In this document: positions 43,093 through 52,537 of the stretch, piece by piece
Layout of the letters: each line of letters opens with the position of its first letter
Numbering within the stretch: the first letter of the stretch is position 1
Assembly: GCF_025869345.1 (NCBI RefSeq)
Contig: NZ_JAOZVW010000117.1
Span: 1-64,000 of the forward strand
DNA: 64,000 nt
Direction: 5' to 3'
DNA from: Sphingopyxis sp.
Lineage (GTDB): Bacteria > Pseudomonadota > Alphaproteobacteria > Sphingomonadales > Sphingomonadaceae
The notes under the pieces: model-generated
Seen by the model: the letters and a program-made list of their open reading frames with translations, nothing else
Told to the model about the DNA's origin: nothing
Databases searched by the model: none
Position numbers and translations under genes: made by a program

Positions 43093-44796
43093 CTACATGC
43101 TGAAGCCCTGGTATCCTTCATGGAAGCGAAGTGCGATTTCGGGAGGCACCGAAAGATTGGCATGCCTGTCGGTTTTCACGCAGATGACCGCTGGAAGTTC
43201 GTCGCTTAGCGCGGACTTTAGGGCTGCCTCGAACGCGTGCGCTGTTTCGGCGAAATAGCCGGCGCATCCCAGCCCCATCGCGACCTGGTCCCAGCGTATC
43301 GGCCCCATTTCGGTGCCGAACGTCTTGCCGTAGCGCGCCTCTTCATTAGGCACTTCCATCGACCAGGATCCTTCCGAGAAGACAATGGTGATAGTTTTTA
43401 CGCGCTGCCGAACTGCGGATTGAAGTTCCATCAAATGGAAGCCCGCCGCCCCGTCGCCGGTGACGCAGATGACGTCGCGATCGGGATTGCCCAGCTTCGC
43501 GCCCACAGCACTGGGAATTCCGGTGCCCAGCATTCCCATTTCAAGAATGTTGAGATAAGATCGGGCACGGGTAGGGGGCAGCCTGAAATGTGCCCAAAGG
43601 CTCGTGAATCCACCATCGGCCACATAGATGGCCTCGCGTCCAAATACGGAGCCAATCTGGTCCATTACATGAGCGGGATGAAGTGCAGCCCCCTGGTAAT
43701 CGCGCGTATCGACGAACTGCTGGTGACGCCAATCGACTTCGGCGCTTCGGTAGCGCTCGAGATCCTCAATCCCGCCGTCCCTTCCCGGGAGCGTCCCGAG
43801 TTCGAAGAGTAGATCCTCCAGAGCGATGCTGAGATCGGAAACGATTCCAAGTGAGAGGGGACGCGTTGCTCCCAAATTCCGGGGGTCGAGGTCGACATGG
43901 ATCAGCTGCTGATCCGTTCCGTCGCCCCAATATTTGCTATAGGGTGTATCGATGTTTCCGAGCCGCGTTCCGAGCGCCAGCAATATGTCGGCTTCCTGCC
44001 GCGCCAAGTCCGCACCCGCGCCATATCCGTAAAGGTGATGCGGATGATCGTGGGGGAATGCCGACCGGCCGGCCAGCGTCGTAACGACGCCGCATCCCAG
44101 TTGCGCTGCAAGCTTCTCTACCAGCGGCCCGGCGTTGGCCCGATCGACGCCCGACCCGACGAGGAGCAGCGGGCGCCTGGCCTCACGCAACATGGCCGCA
44201 GCTTGGGCGATCTGACGGCGGCCCGCTTGCGGTGCGGGGGCCCGATAGCTGTCGGGATCGGAAACTTCTACCGTGTCCTCGTCGCCCACAGCATACATCA
44301 CAGACATCGGGATTTCCAACTGAACGGGTCCCGGCCTGCCGGCCCACATTTCCCGGAACGCCATATGGGTGATTTCGACAATCCGGTTCCAGGCGAAGAT
44401 GGGTGCGCCCCATTTAACCGCGGGTCGAAAGAGGTCGATCTGGTCTTGTCCCTGAAAGGTTTTTGGCGTGCAGGGATAAACGACACCAAGTTGATGCTGG
44501 GACGTTATTGCGACGAAGGGAACCCCTTCGTGGCGTGCCGTCACGACTCCAGGCAGAAGGTTTGCCGTACCGGGACCCGGATTCGTGACAATCGCGGCGA
44601 CCTGTCCGGTGGTCTTGTAAATGCCCTCGGCCATATAGGCTGCGGCGGCCTCGTGCCGCACCGGGACGAACAATATCCCATTGTCTTCGAGCGCAGCCAG
44701 GAGCGGATCCACCTCCGGCGACATGAGGCCGAAGACATACCGGACGCCTTCGACGGCCAAACATCGTGCCAATAATTCTCCGCCCGTGAGGCGCAT
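43093..44796 (-). CDS. fumK: FumK, thiamine-diphosphate enzyme (acetolactate-synthase-like)
   Basis: 567 residues with the three ALS-family domains. The catalytic Glu is in VRHEAAAAYMAEG (~49). The ThDP-binding motif starts at TGDGAAGF (~445), but the usual Asn-Asn 25-26 residues on is Ser-Glu (IVFSEGSWSM). Annotated acetolactate synthase in the published fum cluster. Chemically, a ThDP lyase could cleave the 2-keto-3-hydroxy (acyloin) group left after FumI deaminates hydrolysed fumonisin; that is inference. The ATG at 44796 is where the family N-terminus (MRLTGGELLARCL) begins. Confidence 0.85.
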   Translation of the reverse strand: MRLTGGELLARCLAVEGVRYVFGLMSPEVDPLLAALEDNGILFVPVRHEAAAAYMAEGIYKTTGQVAAIVTNPGPGTANLLPGVVTARHEGVPFVAITSQHQLGVVYPCTPKTFQGQDQIDLFRPAVKWGAPIFAWNRIVEITHMAFREMWAGRPGPVQLEIPMSVMYAVGDEDTVEVSDPDSYRAPAPQAGRRQIAQAAAMLREARRPLLLVGSGVDRANAGPLVEKLAAQLGCGVVTTLAGRSAFPHDHPHHLYGYGAGADLARQEADILLALGTRLGNIDTPYSKYWGDGTDQQLIHVDLDPRNLGATRPLSLGIVSDLSIALEDLLFELGTLPGRDGGIEDLERYRSAEVDWRHQQFVDTRDYQGAALHPAHVMDQIGSVFGREAIYVADGGFTSLWAHFRLPPTRARSYLNILEMGMLGTGIPSAVGAKLGNPDRDVICVTGDGAAGFHLMELQSAVRQRVKTITIVFSEGSWSMEVPNEEARYGKTFGTEMGPIRWDQVAMGLGCAGYFAETAHAFEAALKSALSDELPAVICVKTDRHANLSVPPEIALRFHEGYQGFSM

Positions 44797-44923
44797 GACG
44801 ATCTCCAGTACGAAAGGTGAGTGCCCAGGTTCCGGCACATTCGCTGTGGTTAGTTGATGCGCTGATCGGCCAACCGACTGAGTGGAGTTGGATGGCCGCA
44901 CCTTACCCTGTCGCGCATAACTC

Positions 44924-47758
44924 TCAGATCCGGAAACGGACCCCGACATTAAAATAGCGGCCGACCGGATCATAGGCAGAGCTGGTCGGGCTGGAAAAAC
45001 TGCTGGGGTCGTTCGTCGCTATTGGCGGATCTCGGTCGAACAAATTATTGACCGATAGAAACAGCTGCTGCTTCTGGCCAAAAGCCGCGATGTCGAAGGT
45101 CAATGTCGCGTCGGTGTACCAAACCGCCGGAGCGTGGTTCAAATTCGTATCGACGCCCTCCACATTGTCGGCATTGAACACCGATGCTGCGATGAAGCGC
45201 TGCTGCACGAGAAGCGCCCAATCGTCGGTCGAATATCGCGCCTGGAAGTTGGCCGACCATTTTGGCGTGTCCGGTTGTCCGAGCGAACGGATGGGCGCCG
45301 AGCCGGTCGCGATGCGATAGGCAGAGGTATGGTGCGTTGCCAGCGCACGAAGACTGAACGTGCCGCCGCCGACGGGGCGTGAGTAATAGGCCTCGAAGTC
45401 AATTCCCGCCGCTTTCTGGACAGCCAGGTTGAGATTGGGACCCGTCACTGTGATGGTGCCGTCCGGATTCTCCGTTATGAGGTCGCAGAAGAAGGTGTTT
45501 CCTGCATCGCACGCGTCGATTTCCTGCTGGGGAAGGAGGAAATCGATCGCGCCCTTCACCTTCACCACATAGCGATCGACCGAAAACTGAAACCCCGGCA
45601 CGAAGGCGGGGCGTAGCACCGCGCCGAATGTAAGGACGTCCGCCTTTTCAGGGCGCAAATCCGCGTTGCCGGCGGTAAAGAACCGCGTCTGCACAGCCTG
45701 TCCGCCATAAATTGAATTGAGCGTCGCCTGACGGCCGGGGTCGAATAGCTCGACAAGGCTTGGCCCGCGGATATCTCGCGAACGGGTCGCGCGGAACCTG
45801 AGGCCGTCGATCGGCTCATATTCTCCGCCCAGCTTCCAGGTTGTTACTCCACCGGACTGGCTGTAATCGGCATATCGGACGGCGCCGTTTAAGTTCAGCG
45901 AACGTCCCAGCGCGCTGTCCTTCAGAATCGGGACGCCGATTTCGACAAAACCTTCCTTGATGTCATAGCTTCCCGAGAAGGGAAGTGGGTTGTAGAGATT
46001 GAAGCCTCCAGGCCGACCTGCCTGCGCCGCCGGAGCCCCCCTGATTCCCGTGATCGAGGTCGTCGCCTGCGATATCGCGTCGGTTTCCTGCCGGGCCTTC
46101 TCCTTGCGATATTCGATACCAGCGGCGACCGAGACCGGGCCCGCGCCGAACGACAGGCTATCGCCGAGGTCGCCGGAAATCGTGAGTCCCGCCACATATT
46201 GCTCAAGCCTCAGCTGAGCGACGCCATCAGCGGTGACATAGTCGATGGCCGACGCGCTCGGCGAGCCTGTGCCGAAGAGATTGAGCGGCACGCAATCTTG
46301 GTCGAGGCCGGCCAGTGTTGAACGGCAGACGATATTGCCCGCGGGATCGCGGACCGCATCGACGGCGGCGTAGAGATTGCGGTTGATGGTGAGATTGTTT
46401 TCACGAAGCTCGAGGTCCGTAAGGCCAAAGGAGGCCGAGCCATCGAGTTTCCAGCCATTGCCAATGTCTGCCCGGAAGCCGGCAGCGCCGCGGTAGACCT
46501 TTGCGAAATTCTCGATTTCGACCAAGGGAAAGTCGCTTGAGAAGCGACCGACAACGATCGAAGCCTGGGCATTTCTGTCCATGAGCGTCGCGAGTGGAGC
46601 CGGAAGGAAGGCGTTATCACGGAAGATCCGGAAATTATTCGAGCCACCGACATGCGATATTACGAATGCACCCAGGTTGGTGTGGGAATAAGCATAGGTG
46701 CCCTCCGCATACACCTGCACAGTGTCGGACACATCATATGCGGCGCGTAGGAACGCGTTGTAGCGAAGCTGATCCGGGGCGAAGCCGATATTCACGCGCG
46801 GTCCATCGCCGCCGCTCTGGAACGACGAGCTCGTAAAATTCCCGTAGTCGAAGGTCCCTAGGACTCCTCCGGGCAAAAACGCGATGCCTTTCAGAGGGCC
46901 GGACGTGACAAGTCCGCCGTAGGATCCGCGAGAACTGCGAATATCGGGCACGACCGTGACGCCTGTCGTAGCGCCGGGCACGGGATATTGGCCGGCGGCG
47001 ATGTCGAACCAGCGGCGACCCGTTGCTTCATCGGCCCGGATTCCGTCCTGTCGAAAATATTCGAAGCTGCCGAGCAAGTGCAACCGGTCGTCGGCAAACG
47101 AAGTGCCGAAGGCGATCGAACCGCCGTAGGACGGGAGGTCGCCGCGGGTTGAAACACCCGACTGGAGCTCGGCCCTGATGCCTTCCAGATCTTCGTCGAG
47201 CACGAAGTTGATGACGCCCGAAACGGCATCGGAACCGTAGGCGGCCGAGGCGCCGCCCGTCACGACATCGACGCGCTTGACCAACGCCTGCGGCAGCACG
47301 TTGATATCGACCGAGCCTGTGAAATTGGTCGCGACGAAGCGGTTGCCGTTCAGCAGGACGAGGTTCCGGTTTGACCCGAGGCCGCGCATGTTGAGCAGGT
47401 TCTGACCGCTGTTCCCCGTTCCGGGTGTCGTGCCAGGGTTGGAGGTCTTCAAGCTGTCGTTGAACACGGGCAGCTGGTTGAGTGCGTCGGCAAGGTTGGT
47501 CGGAGATGCCTCCTTCAACTGCTCGCTGGATACGGCTGTAACCGGCGTCGGCGAATTGAAGCCGTTCTGGAGGCGGCTGCCGGTCACGACGATTTCGCTC
47601 GTTCCCCGGTCCGTGTCCGCTTCGTCCGGCTGACCTATCGATGCGGGATCGCTATCCTGAGCACTGGCAGAGACGGGAAATGCGAGGGTGCCGAGCGCTA
47701 CTGCGCCGAGCAAACTATTTGCCTTGCCGGGCTTTTCGATTCTGAACTTCCGATACAT
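44924..47758 (-). CDS. fumA: FumA, TonB-dependent receptor
   Basis: 944 residues. The signal peptide ends near PVSASAQD; TonB-box-like SEIVVTGSR; plug with NLADALNQLPVF, MRGLGSNRNLVLLNGNR and GGASAAYGSDAVSGVINFVL; a long barrel ending in VGVRFRI. It probably imports fumonisins, which are too large for porins. The mRNA leader can fold into two mutually exclusive hairpins, one hiding the GGGAGGGA ribosome site, and an inverted repeat lies about 130 bp upstream. Transcribed in the same direction as fumI and fumK. Confidence 0.92.
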   Translation of the reverse strand: MYRKFRIEKPGKANSLLGAVALGTLAFPVSASAQDSDPASIGQPDEADTDRGTSEIVVTGSRLQNGFNSPTPVTAVSSEQLKEASPTNLADALNQLPVFNDSLKTSNPGTTPGTGNSGQNLLNMRGLGSNRNLVLLNGNRFVATNFTGSVDINVLPQALVKRVDVVTGGASAAYGSDAVSGVINFVLDEDLEGIRAELQSGVSTRGDLPSYGGSIAFGTSFADDRLHLLGSFEYFRQDGIRADEATGRRWFDIAAGQYPVPGATTGVTVVPDIRSSRGSYGGLVTSGPLKGIAFLPGGVLGTFDYGNFTSSSFQSGGDGPRVNIGFAPDQLRYNAFLRAAYDVSDTVQVYAEGTYAYSHTNLGAFVISHVGGSNNFRIFRDNAFLPAPLATLMDRNAQASIVVGRFSSDFPLVEIENFAKVYRGAAGFRADIGNGWKLDGSASFGLTDLELRENNLTINRNLYAAVDAVRDPAGNIVCRSTLAGLDQDCVPLNLFGTGSPSASAIDYVTADGVAQLRLEQYVAGLTISGDLGDSLSFGAGPVSVAAGIEYRKEKARQETDAISQATTSITGIRGAPAAQAGRPGGFNLYNPLPFSGSYDIKEGFVEIGVPILKDSALGRSLNLNGAVRYADYSQSGGVTTWKLGGEYEPIDGLRFRATRSRDIRGPSLVELFDPGRQATLNSIYGGQAVQTRFFTAGNADLRPEKADVLTFGAVLRPAFVPGFQFSVDRYVVKVKGAIDFLLPQQEIDACDAGNTFFCDLITENPDGTITVTGPNLNLAVQKAAGIDFEAYYSRPVGGGTFSLRALATHHTSAYRIATGSAPIRSLGQPDTPKWSANFQARYSTDDWALLVQQRFIAASVFNADNVEGVDTNLNHAPAVWYTDATLTFDIAAFGQKQQLFLSVNNLFDRDPPIATNDPSSFSSPTSSAYDPVGRYFNVGVRFRI

Positions 47759-47762
47759 CTGC

Positions 47763-47800
47763 AGTCCCTCCCGAATTGATAGGGACTCCGTTTGAGTCCC
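47763..47800 (-). promoter_or_regulatory. Alternative-hairpin leader of fumA
   Basis: AGTCCCT (47763-47769), AGGGACT (47781-47787) and GAGTCCC (47794-47800). On the minus-strand RNA the middle element can pair either with the distal copy (7 bp, 5-nt loop) or with the copy next to the start codon (7 bp, 11-nt loop). The latter covers part of the fumA ribosome site. Confidence 0.55.
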
Positions 47801-47885
47801 CTTGTTTCTTGACGCCGCCGTCGCCCACCACGGTCCGGTCGGAGGCTAAGCGTCGGGCCTAAGGACCCGCAATTTGAACATCAAA

Positions 47886-47910
47886 TGCAATGATCGGAGG
47901 CTTCATTGCA
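47886..47910. promoter_or_regulatory. Inverted repeat upstream of fumA
   Basis: TGCAATGA, 9-nt spacer, TCATTGCA: perfect 8-bp arms, the size of a regulator site. A TCATTGCA half-site recurs upstream of fumD (52458-52465), with a 5-of-8 match to the other arm at the same spacing. LysR-type FumE or TetR-type FumC are candidate binders. Confidence 0.5.
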
Positions 47911-48039
47911 CTTCGCGCATAGACCGGCGCGGTAGCTGAAAGTGCCAATAATCAGGGATTTTGCTGAACAGTTGCGGCATGACGTCCGGCATCGGCCACG
48001 CGGTTGGCGGCATCGACGTGGCTTTCGCGTCGCCGCCCC

Positions 48040-49308
48040 TCAAGCACCGGCGAGTTGCATTAAAATGGGATGAGGCTGGAGAGACGCAAAATCTCTGAGG
48101 ACCGCGCTGAACGCGCGATCCGTCGCCTCGAGGGTCTCCGTTACATCGTCAACTGTATGGGCCGCAGAGAGAAACATATTGTGATAGGGATGAACATAGA
48201 CGCCGCCCTTCAGGCACGCCGCGGCCCACGCATAGCCGATCCGAAAATCGGGATCGTCCGCAAAGAATATCTGCGGCATCTGCGCCGGGCCCGTCTGCTT
48301 CAACTCAAGACCATGGCGCTGAGACTGTGCCTCCAGGCCTGCCCGCAGGGCGGCGCCGCTGGCGATCAGCGTTTCGAGATAAGGCGTCTCTCGAATGATC
48401 CTGAGGGTTTCGATCGCGGCCGCCATCGGTACCGCAGAGAACCAGAAGGAGCCGGTCACAAATATATCCCGCGCCGCATCGCGCGCCTTGTTCGAGCCCA
48501 GCAGGGCGGAGATCGGATAGCCATTCGCAAAGCATTTTCCCCAGCAACTGAGATCGGGTTCGATACCCAAATGCGTCCAGCTGCAATCGCGCGCCACCCG
48601 GAAACCTGCGCGCACATCGTCAACGACCAGAAGCGCACCGGTCTCGTCACAACATTTTCGAGCGGTGCGCGCGAACTCAAGCTGGGCGAGGGCCTGGTCC
48701 TCAAATACTTCGTGTCGGAAAGGTGTGGCAAAGACAGCCGCAATATCGCCATCGTGCGCCTTGAACGCGTCCGATAAGCTTTGGGCGTCGTTATAGGTAT
48801 AATATGCGACATGCACGCGATCGGAAGCGAGAATCCCGGCAGTATGCGGAGTGTTCCACGGGGAAGCGCCATGATAGGCGCCTTTGGCGCATAATATGGT
48901 TTTGCGCCCCGTATGGGCACGCGCGAGAACCATCGCCGTTGAGGTGGCATCGCTGCCATTTTTGCAGAACATCGCCCAATCCGCATGACGGACCATGCCC
49001 ACAAAGGCTTCGGCGAGGTTGACCATGATCTCCGAAGGACCGGTCATGGTGTCGCCGAGAAGTCGCTGCGCATCAGCCGCGGCTTCGATTTCGGATTGCC
49101 GGTAACCGAGCAAATTTGGCCCATACGCGCACATATAGTCGATATAGGGCTGCTCGTCGGCGTCCCAAATTCGTGCCCCCAGCGCGCGCCTGAAGAACTG
49201 GGGGAATTCTGGCGGCAGCAACCGTGTCGACTCGTGGCCGTACATCCCGCCCGGAATGACCCGTTCGGCGCGTTCTCTGAGATCTTTCTGCCTTGTTCCG
49301 TTCGCCAT
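48040..49308 (-). CDS. fumI: FumI, class III aminotransferase acting on hydrolysed fumonisin
   Basis: 422 residues, the published FumI length. Class III (glutamate-semialdehyde-mutase-like) fold: FCKNGSDATSTAMVLAR binds PLP phosphate, GALLVVDDVRAGFRV holds the ring Asp, and CWGKCFANGYPIS carries the Schiff-base Lys (~257). It transfers the C2 amino group of hydrolysed fumonisin B1 to pyruvate, giving the 2-keto product (established for the MTA144 enzyme). The ATG at 49308 has AGAGGTG upstream; longer readings run into AT-rich promoter DNA. Divergent from fumB. Confidence 0.93.
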   Translation of the reverse strand: MANGTRQKDLRERAERVIPGGMYGHESTRLLPPEFPQFFRRALGARIWDADEQPYIDYMCAYGPNLLGYRQSEIEAAADAQRLLGDTMTGPSEIMVNLAEAFVGMVRHADWAMFCKNGSDATSTAMVLARAHTGRKTILCAKGAYHGASPWNTPHTAGILASDRVHVAYYTYNDAQSLSDAFKAHDGDIAAVFATPFRHEVFEDQALAQLEFARTARKCCDETGALLVVDDVRAGFRVARDCSWTHLGIEPDLSCWGKCFANGYPISALLGSNKARDAARDIFVTGSFWFSAVPMAAAIETLRIIRETPYLETLIASGAALRAGLEAQSQRHGLELKQTGPAQMPQIFFADDPDFRIGYAWAAACLKGGVYVHPYHNMFLSAAHTVDDVTETLEATDRAFSAVLRDFASLQPHPILMQLAGA

Positions 49309-49373
49309 AATGCACCTCTCGCGATAAATAATGGGTAAAAATCCACGAAATTCAACGATTCGTGATCTGAAAG

Positions 49374-49407
49374 AGATATATCTTGTAATATACTGTATAA
49401 TTATACA
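49374..49407. promoter_or_regulatory. Palindromes in the divergent fumI-fumB promoter
   Basis: AGATATATCT (49374-49383) and the perfect 14-bp palindrome TGTATAATTATACA (49394-49407) lie in the AT-rich divergent promoter region; TATAAT in the second could serve as a -10 box. Good candidates for the TetR-type FumC operator. Confidence 0.55.
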
Positions 49408-49458
49408 CAATGCGCAATCGGACGACGGGATAGCGGGGCAGGGAGGACGGGGAAATCT

Positions 49459-50640
49459 ATGCGGAACGTCAGCGACAAGGCGCCGCCCCACGAGGCGCTC
49501 ACCGTAGTCGTCGCGGCAATGATCGTTGGCACGGCCGCCTTGATGGTGCTTGGAATACAGCCCATCCTTCTCGGCGCCCTTGTAGAGGAGGGGCGTATTC
49601 CCGCCGAGGGGTTGGGATCGGCGGCAACGGTGGAAATACTGGCGATCGCGGCGGGAACATGCATCGGACCCGTTCTTATGAAGACGGGATATCTGCGGGC
49701 GAAATGCGCGGCACTCTGCTTAATGCTCGCCGCAATCAACTTCGGATTGACGTTGCCGGGTTTCGATTTGCCCATCGTGGCTTGCCGAGCGGCAGCGGGA
49801 GCCCTGGAAGGTCTTTCGCTCAGCGCGGCGATCCTGATCATGACTCATAATCGGCGGCCGGACCGGCTGAGCGGAATATTTCTGGGCGCGCAGACGATAC
49901 CGCAGGTAATATCTGCTTATTTGCTCCCGACGGAGATTATTCCGCGCTGGGGGAGCGCAGGCGGCTTCACGATCCTGGGCATTCTCGCGGCGATCGCCGC
50001 GATCGCGGCTCTGTGCCTCGTCGATCGCGTTGAGCTCGATCCGACGACCGTTAACGACGACTTGCAGTGGTCACCCGCGGCGATCGTCATTTCGATGGCG
50101 GCATTCGTTCAATTCTCGGGGGTCGGTGCCGCATGGAGCTATCTGGAGCGACTGGCTGCGCAGCACGGATTTTCGGGAGAAACGATCGGTATCGCCATTT
50201 CCGGGAGTTTGCTTTGCCAGGTAGGCGGGGCTTGGCTGGCCGCTTGGATCGGTGGGCGGGTCGGATATCGCTTCGCCTTAATCGCGGGGAGCCTGCTTCA
50301 GGCGGGCAACGTGATCGCATTGGCGGTGGCCGATCAGCCAAGCTGGTTTATTTCCGCTTCCTGTGCTTTCGGCCTGTTCTGGTTGGCGATGCAGCCCTTC
50401 CAAATCCGCTTCGCGATCGCGATAGATAACAGCCGGCAGCTTGCTGTACTGCTGACGCCGATCGCCCTCGTCGGGTTGAGCGCGGGGCCCTTGTTGCTCT
50501 CTCGCTTTGCCGGGGCGACCGACTTGCGCTGGATCTTTGTGGGGAGTTCGACCTTGTTGCTGGCCAGCGCGCTTCTGTATCTTTGCGCTTCCCTGTTTCA
50601 ACCGCGCGGAAAGGTGATCGCTGAAACGGTGGACGTATGA
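49459..50640 (+). CDS. fumB: FumB, MFS-type permease
   Basis: 393 residues with about 12 hydrophobic segments (for example LTVVVAAMIVGTAALMVLGI, LSGIFLGAQTIPQVISAYLL, AIVISMAAFVQFSGVGAAW), an MFS pattern. In the fum cluster it is the permease that would move fumonisin or breakdown products across the inner membrane; substrate is inferred. AGGGAGGA precedes the ATG. It starts the plus-strand fum block and is divergent from fumI across the palindrome-rich promoter. Confidence 0.85.
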   Translation: MRNVSDKAPPHEALTVVVAAMIVGTAALMVLGIQPILLGALVEEGRIPAEGLGSAATVEILAIAAGTCIGPVLMKTGYLRAKCAALCLMLAAINFGLTLPGFDLPIVACRAAAGALEGLSLSAAILIMTHNRRPDRLSGIFLGAQTIPQVISAYLLPTEIIPRWGSAGGFTILGILAAIAAIAALCLVDRVELDPTTVNDDLQWSPAAIVISMAAFVQFSGVGAAWSYLERLAAQHGFSGETIGIAISGSLLCQVGGAWLAAWIGGRVGYRFALIAGSLLQAGNVIALAVADQPSWFISASCAFGLFWLAMQPFQIRFAIAIDNSRQLAVLLTPIALVGLSAGPLLLSRFAGATDLRWIFVGSSTLLLASALLYLCASLFQPRGKVIAETVDV

Positions 50641-50662
50641 AAAAGACGGATCGGGGTTCGCG

Positions 50663-51376
50663 ATGACATCGCAGGTCAAGCTTCGTAGCGCGGCAAAGCG
50701 GCCGCGCAGTCCTAAAAGCGAGCGAGGTCTTGCTCGTTACGAGTCCTTGCTTGATGCGACCGACAGGCTGTTGGTCGATCTAGACCCCGATCAGGTCGGT
50801 CTCTATCAGATTGCAGAGGAAGCGGGTGCCTCACCGTCGTCCGTCTATCATTTCTTTCCGACCAAGGAAGTGGCTCATCTCGCTCTGATGCGCCGCTATC
50901 TGGAGGGGCTCCGGAATCTCGACGCGATGGAAGTCGACATCGGCCAGCTCGAAAGCTGGCAGGACCTGATGAAGTTGGATCAGATCAGGGCGCGAGACTA
51001 TTATAATAGCCACCCGCCCGCCCTCAAGCTTCTGTTCGGCGGATATGGCGGGGTCGAGGCCAGAAAGCTTGACGAGCGATACTCCGAGGAAATCGTGAGC
51101 TCCATGTATGGCAGATACAACGGCATTTTCCATATGCCGCAAATGGAGAATGAGGCTCTCATGTTCACGATCTGCTTCGCAATTCTCGACGCGGTATGGG
51201 CCGTCTCCTTTCGCCGGTTCGGTGAAATTACGTCGGATTTTCTTCGGGAGGGGCAAGCGGCTTGCATTGCCTATTGCCGACACTATCTGCCCGAGCGAAC
51301 GCCACAGCGTGAATCCGTTCAACGATATGCAGGAATGTCCGTTGCGTTGAGTTCGGTTCTGAGTTCGGTCGGTTAG
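50663..51376 (+). CDS. fumC: FumC, TetR-family regulator
   Basis: 237 residues. N-terminal helix-turn-helix: RYESLLDATDRLLVDLDPDQVGLYQIAEEAGASPSS, then VYHFFPTKEVAHLALM. The rest is a helical ligand domain. 22 bp after fumB, so co-transcribed with it. As a TetR protein it most likely represses the divergent fumI/fumB promoter, released by toxin or a metabolite (inference). The TGTATAATTATACA palindrome is the candidate site. Confidence 0.88.
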   Translation: MTSQVKLRSAAKRPRSPKSERGLARYESLLDATDRLLVDLDPDQVGLYQIAEEAGASPSSVYHFFPTKEVAHLALMRRYLEGLRNLDAMEVDIGQLESWQDLMKLDQIRARDYYNSHPPALKLLFGGYGGVEARKLDERYSEEIVSSMYGRYNGIFHMPQMENEALMFTICFAILDAVWAVSFRRFGEITSDFLREGQAACIAYCRHYLPERTPQRESVQRYAGMSVALSSVLSSVG

Positions 51377-51475
51377 GAGGCCCCGCGATAAACCAACGCT
51401 CTTCTGTCGAAGGGATGTCGCCTGGTTCGACCAGGCCCTGCGAAGTCAGCCGCAATCAACGAGGCAGATGTCAAC

Positions 51476-52420
51476 GTGGCCAGCAAGTTCAACTGTGAGT
51501 TACTCGATCTGCGATCATTTGTTGCGGTGTATGAAACGCGAAGTTTTAGCCACGCCGCGCGGCTTCTGAATCAATCGCAGCCCGCGCTCAGCCGGAGAAT
51601 CCAGCGCCTCGAGAGTCTCGTGGGCGGTCCGTTGTTCGAGCGGACCAGTCGGTCGCTTGCCGAAACGGCGCTCGGCAAAGAGTTGCTCCCGGTCGCCCAC
51701 CGAGCGTTGGAACTTGTCGATACGTCGCTGTTTGCGTCGCCCAATGTCCGGGAGTTCCGCTGGACAGACATCACGATTGCCTGTGTACAGACCGCCGCCT
51801 TCCATGTTCTCCCGCGAGCTGCGCGCTTGTACATGGATCAAAATCCGAGGGTCCGACTCCGCATCCTTGACGTGCCGGCGGTCGAGGCTGCGGACCTGGT
51901 TGCGAGCGGCGAGGCGGAGTTCGGCATCAGCATCGAGAGCCTGTTGCCATCAAGCCTGCGGTTCGATGCGCTCCACGAGGACCCGTTCGGCCTGGCATGC
52001 CACCGAAGCCATCCGCTGGCGTCGCTCGAGATCCTTGAATGGACGCAATTGAAAGGTGAAAGCCTGATCGCCGTTCACCGTGCGAGCCGGAACCGCACGT
52101 TGCTCGATGCCGAACTCGCGCGCAACAATATCGCGCTGGAATGGCGGTATGAGGTCGCGCATCTGACGACGGCGCTTGGATTGATCGATGCGCAATTGGG
52201 TGTCGCTGTTATGCCCCGCATGGTTATGCCCCGCTCGGGTCGGTCGGAGGTCGTCTGGCGCCCCGTCGTCGCGCCGGTCGTCCAACGCACGATCGGCATC
52301 GTTCAGCGCCGCACCGGCTCGATGCACCCTGCCGCACAGCAATTGCTTGCGCGGCTCCGCGCGGCCTGGTCGTCCGCCAATCTGGGCGACATCGCGTCTC
52401 GCGAAGATGGGGCATCGTGA
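51476..52420 (+). CDS. fumE: FumE, LysR-family regulator
   Basis: 314 residues. Winged helix LLDLRSFVAVYETRSFSHAARLLNQSQPALSRRIQRLE (~7-45) followed by a LysR substrate-binding domain. GTG start at 51476. The gene precedes fumD and the tricarballylate genes; Salmonella tcuABC is likewise controlled by a LysR regulator, TcuR, so FumE may sense tricarballylate or toxin (inference). 117 bp separate it from fumD, including a TCATTGCA half-site. Confidence 0.88.
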   Translation: MASKFNCELLDLRSFVAVYETRSFSHAARLLNQSQPALSRRIQRLESLVGGPLFERTSRSLAETALGKELLPVAHRALELVDTSLFASPNVREFRWTDITIACVQTAAFHVLPRAARLYMDQNPRVRLRILDVPAVEAADLVASGEAEFGISIESLLPSSLRFDALHEDPFGLACHRSHPLASLEILEWTQLKGESLIAVHRASRNRTLLDAELARNNIALEWRYEVAHLTTALGLIDAQLGVAVMPRMVMPRSGRSEVVWRPVVAPVVQRTIGIVQRRTGSMHPAAQQLLARLRAAWSSANLGDIASREDGAS

Positions 52421-52537
52421 CACGCGTTCTATGCGCCTGCAGCATCGATGCTCACGATCATTGCATTTGCTGAGAGACGAACGCGAAGATACCGCTGGGT
52501 CACAGGATATCAGTCCATCGAGGCGGGAGAGAAATGT

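Noticed and set aside
44797-44973. N-terminal extension of FumK to 44973
   Set aside because: The extra 59 residues have no ThDP-enzyme similarity; the family N-terminus begins at 44796.
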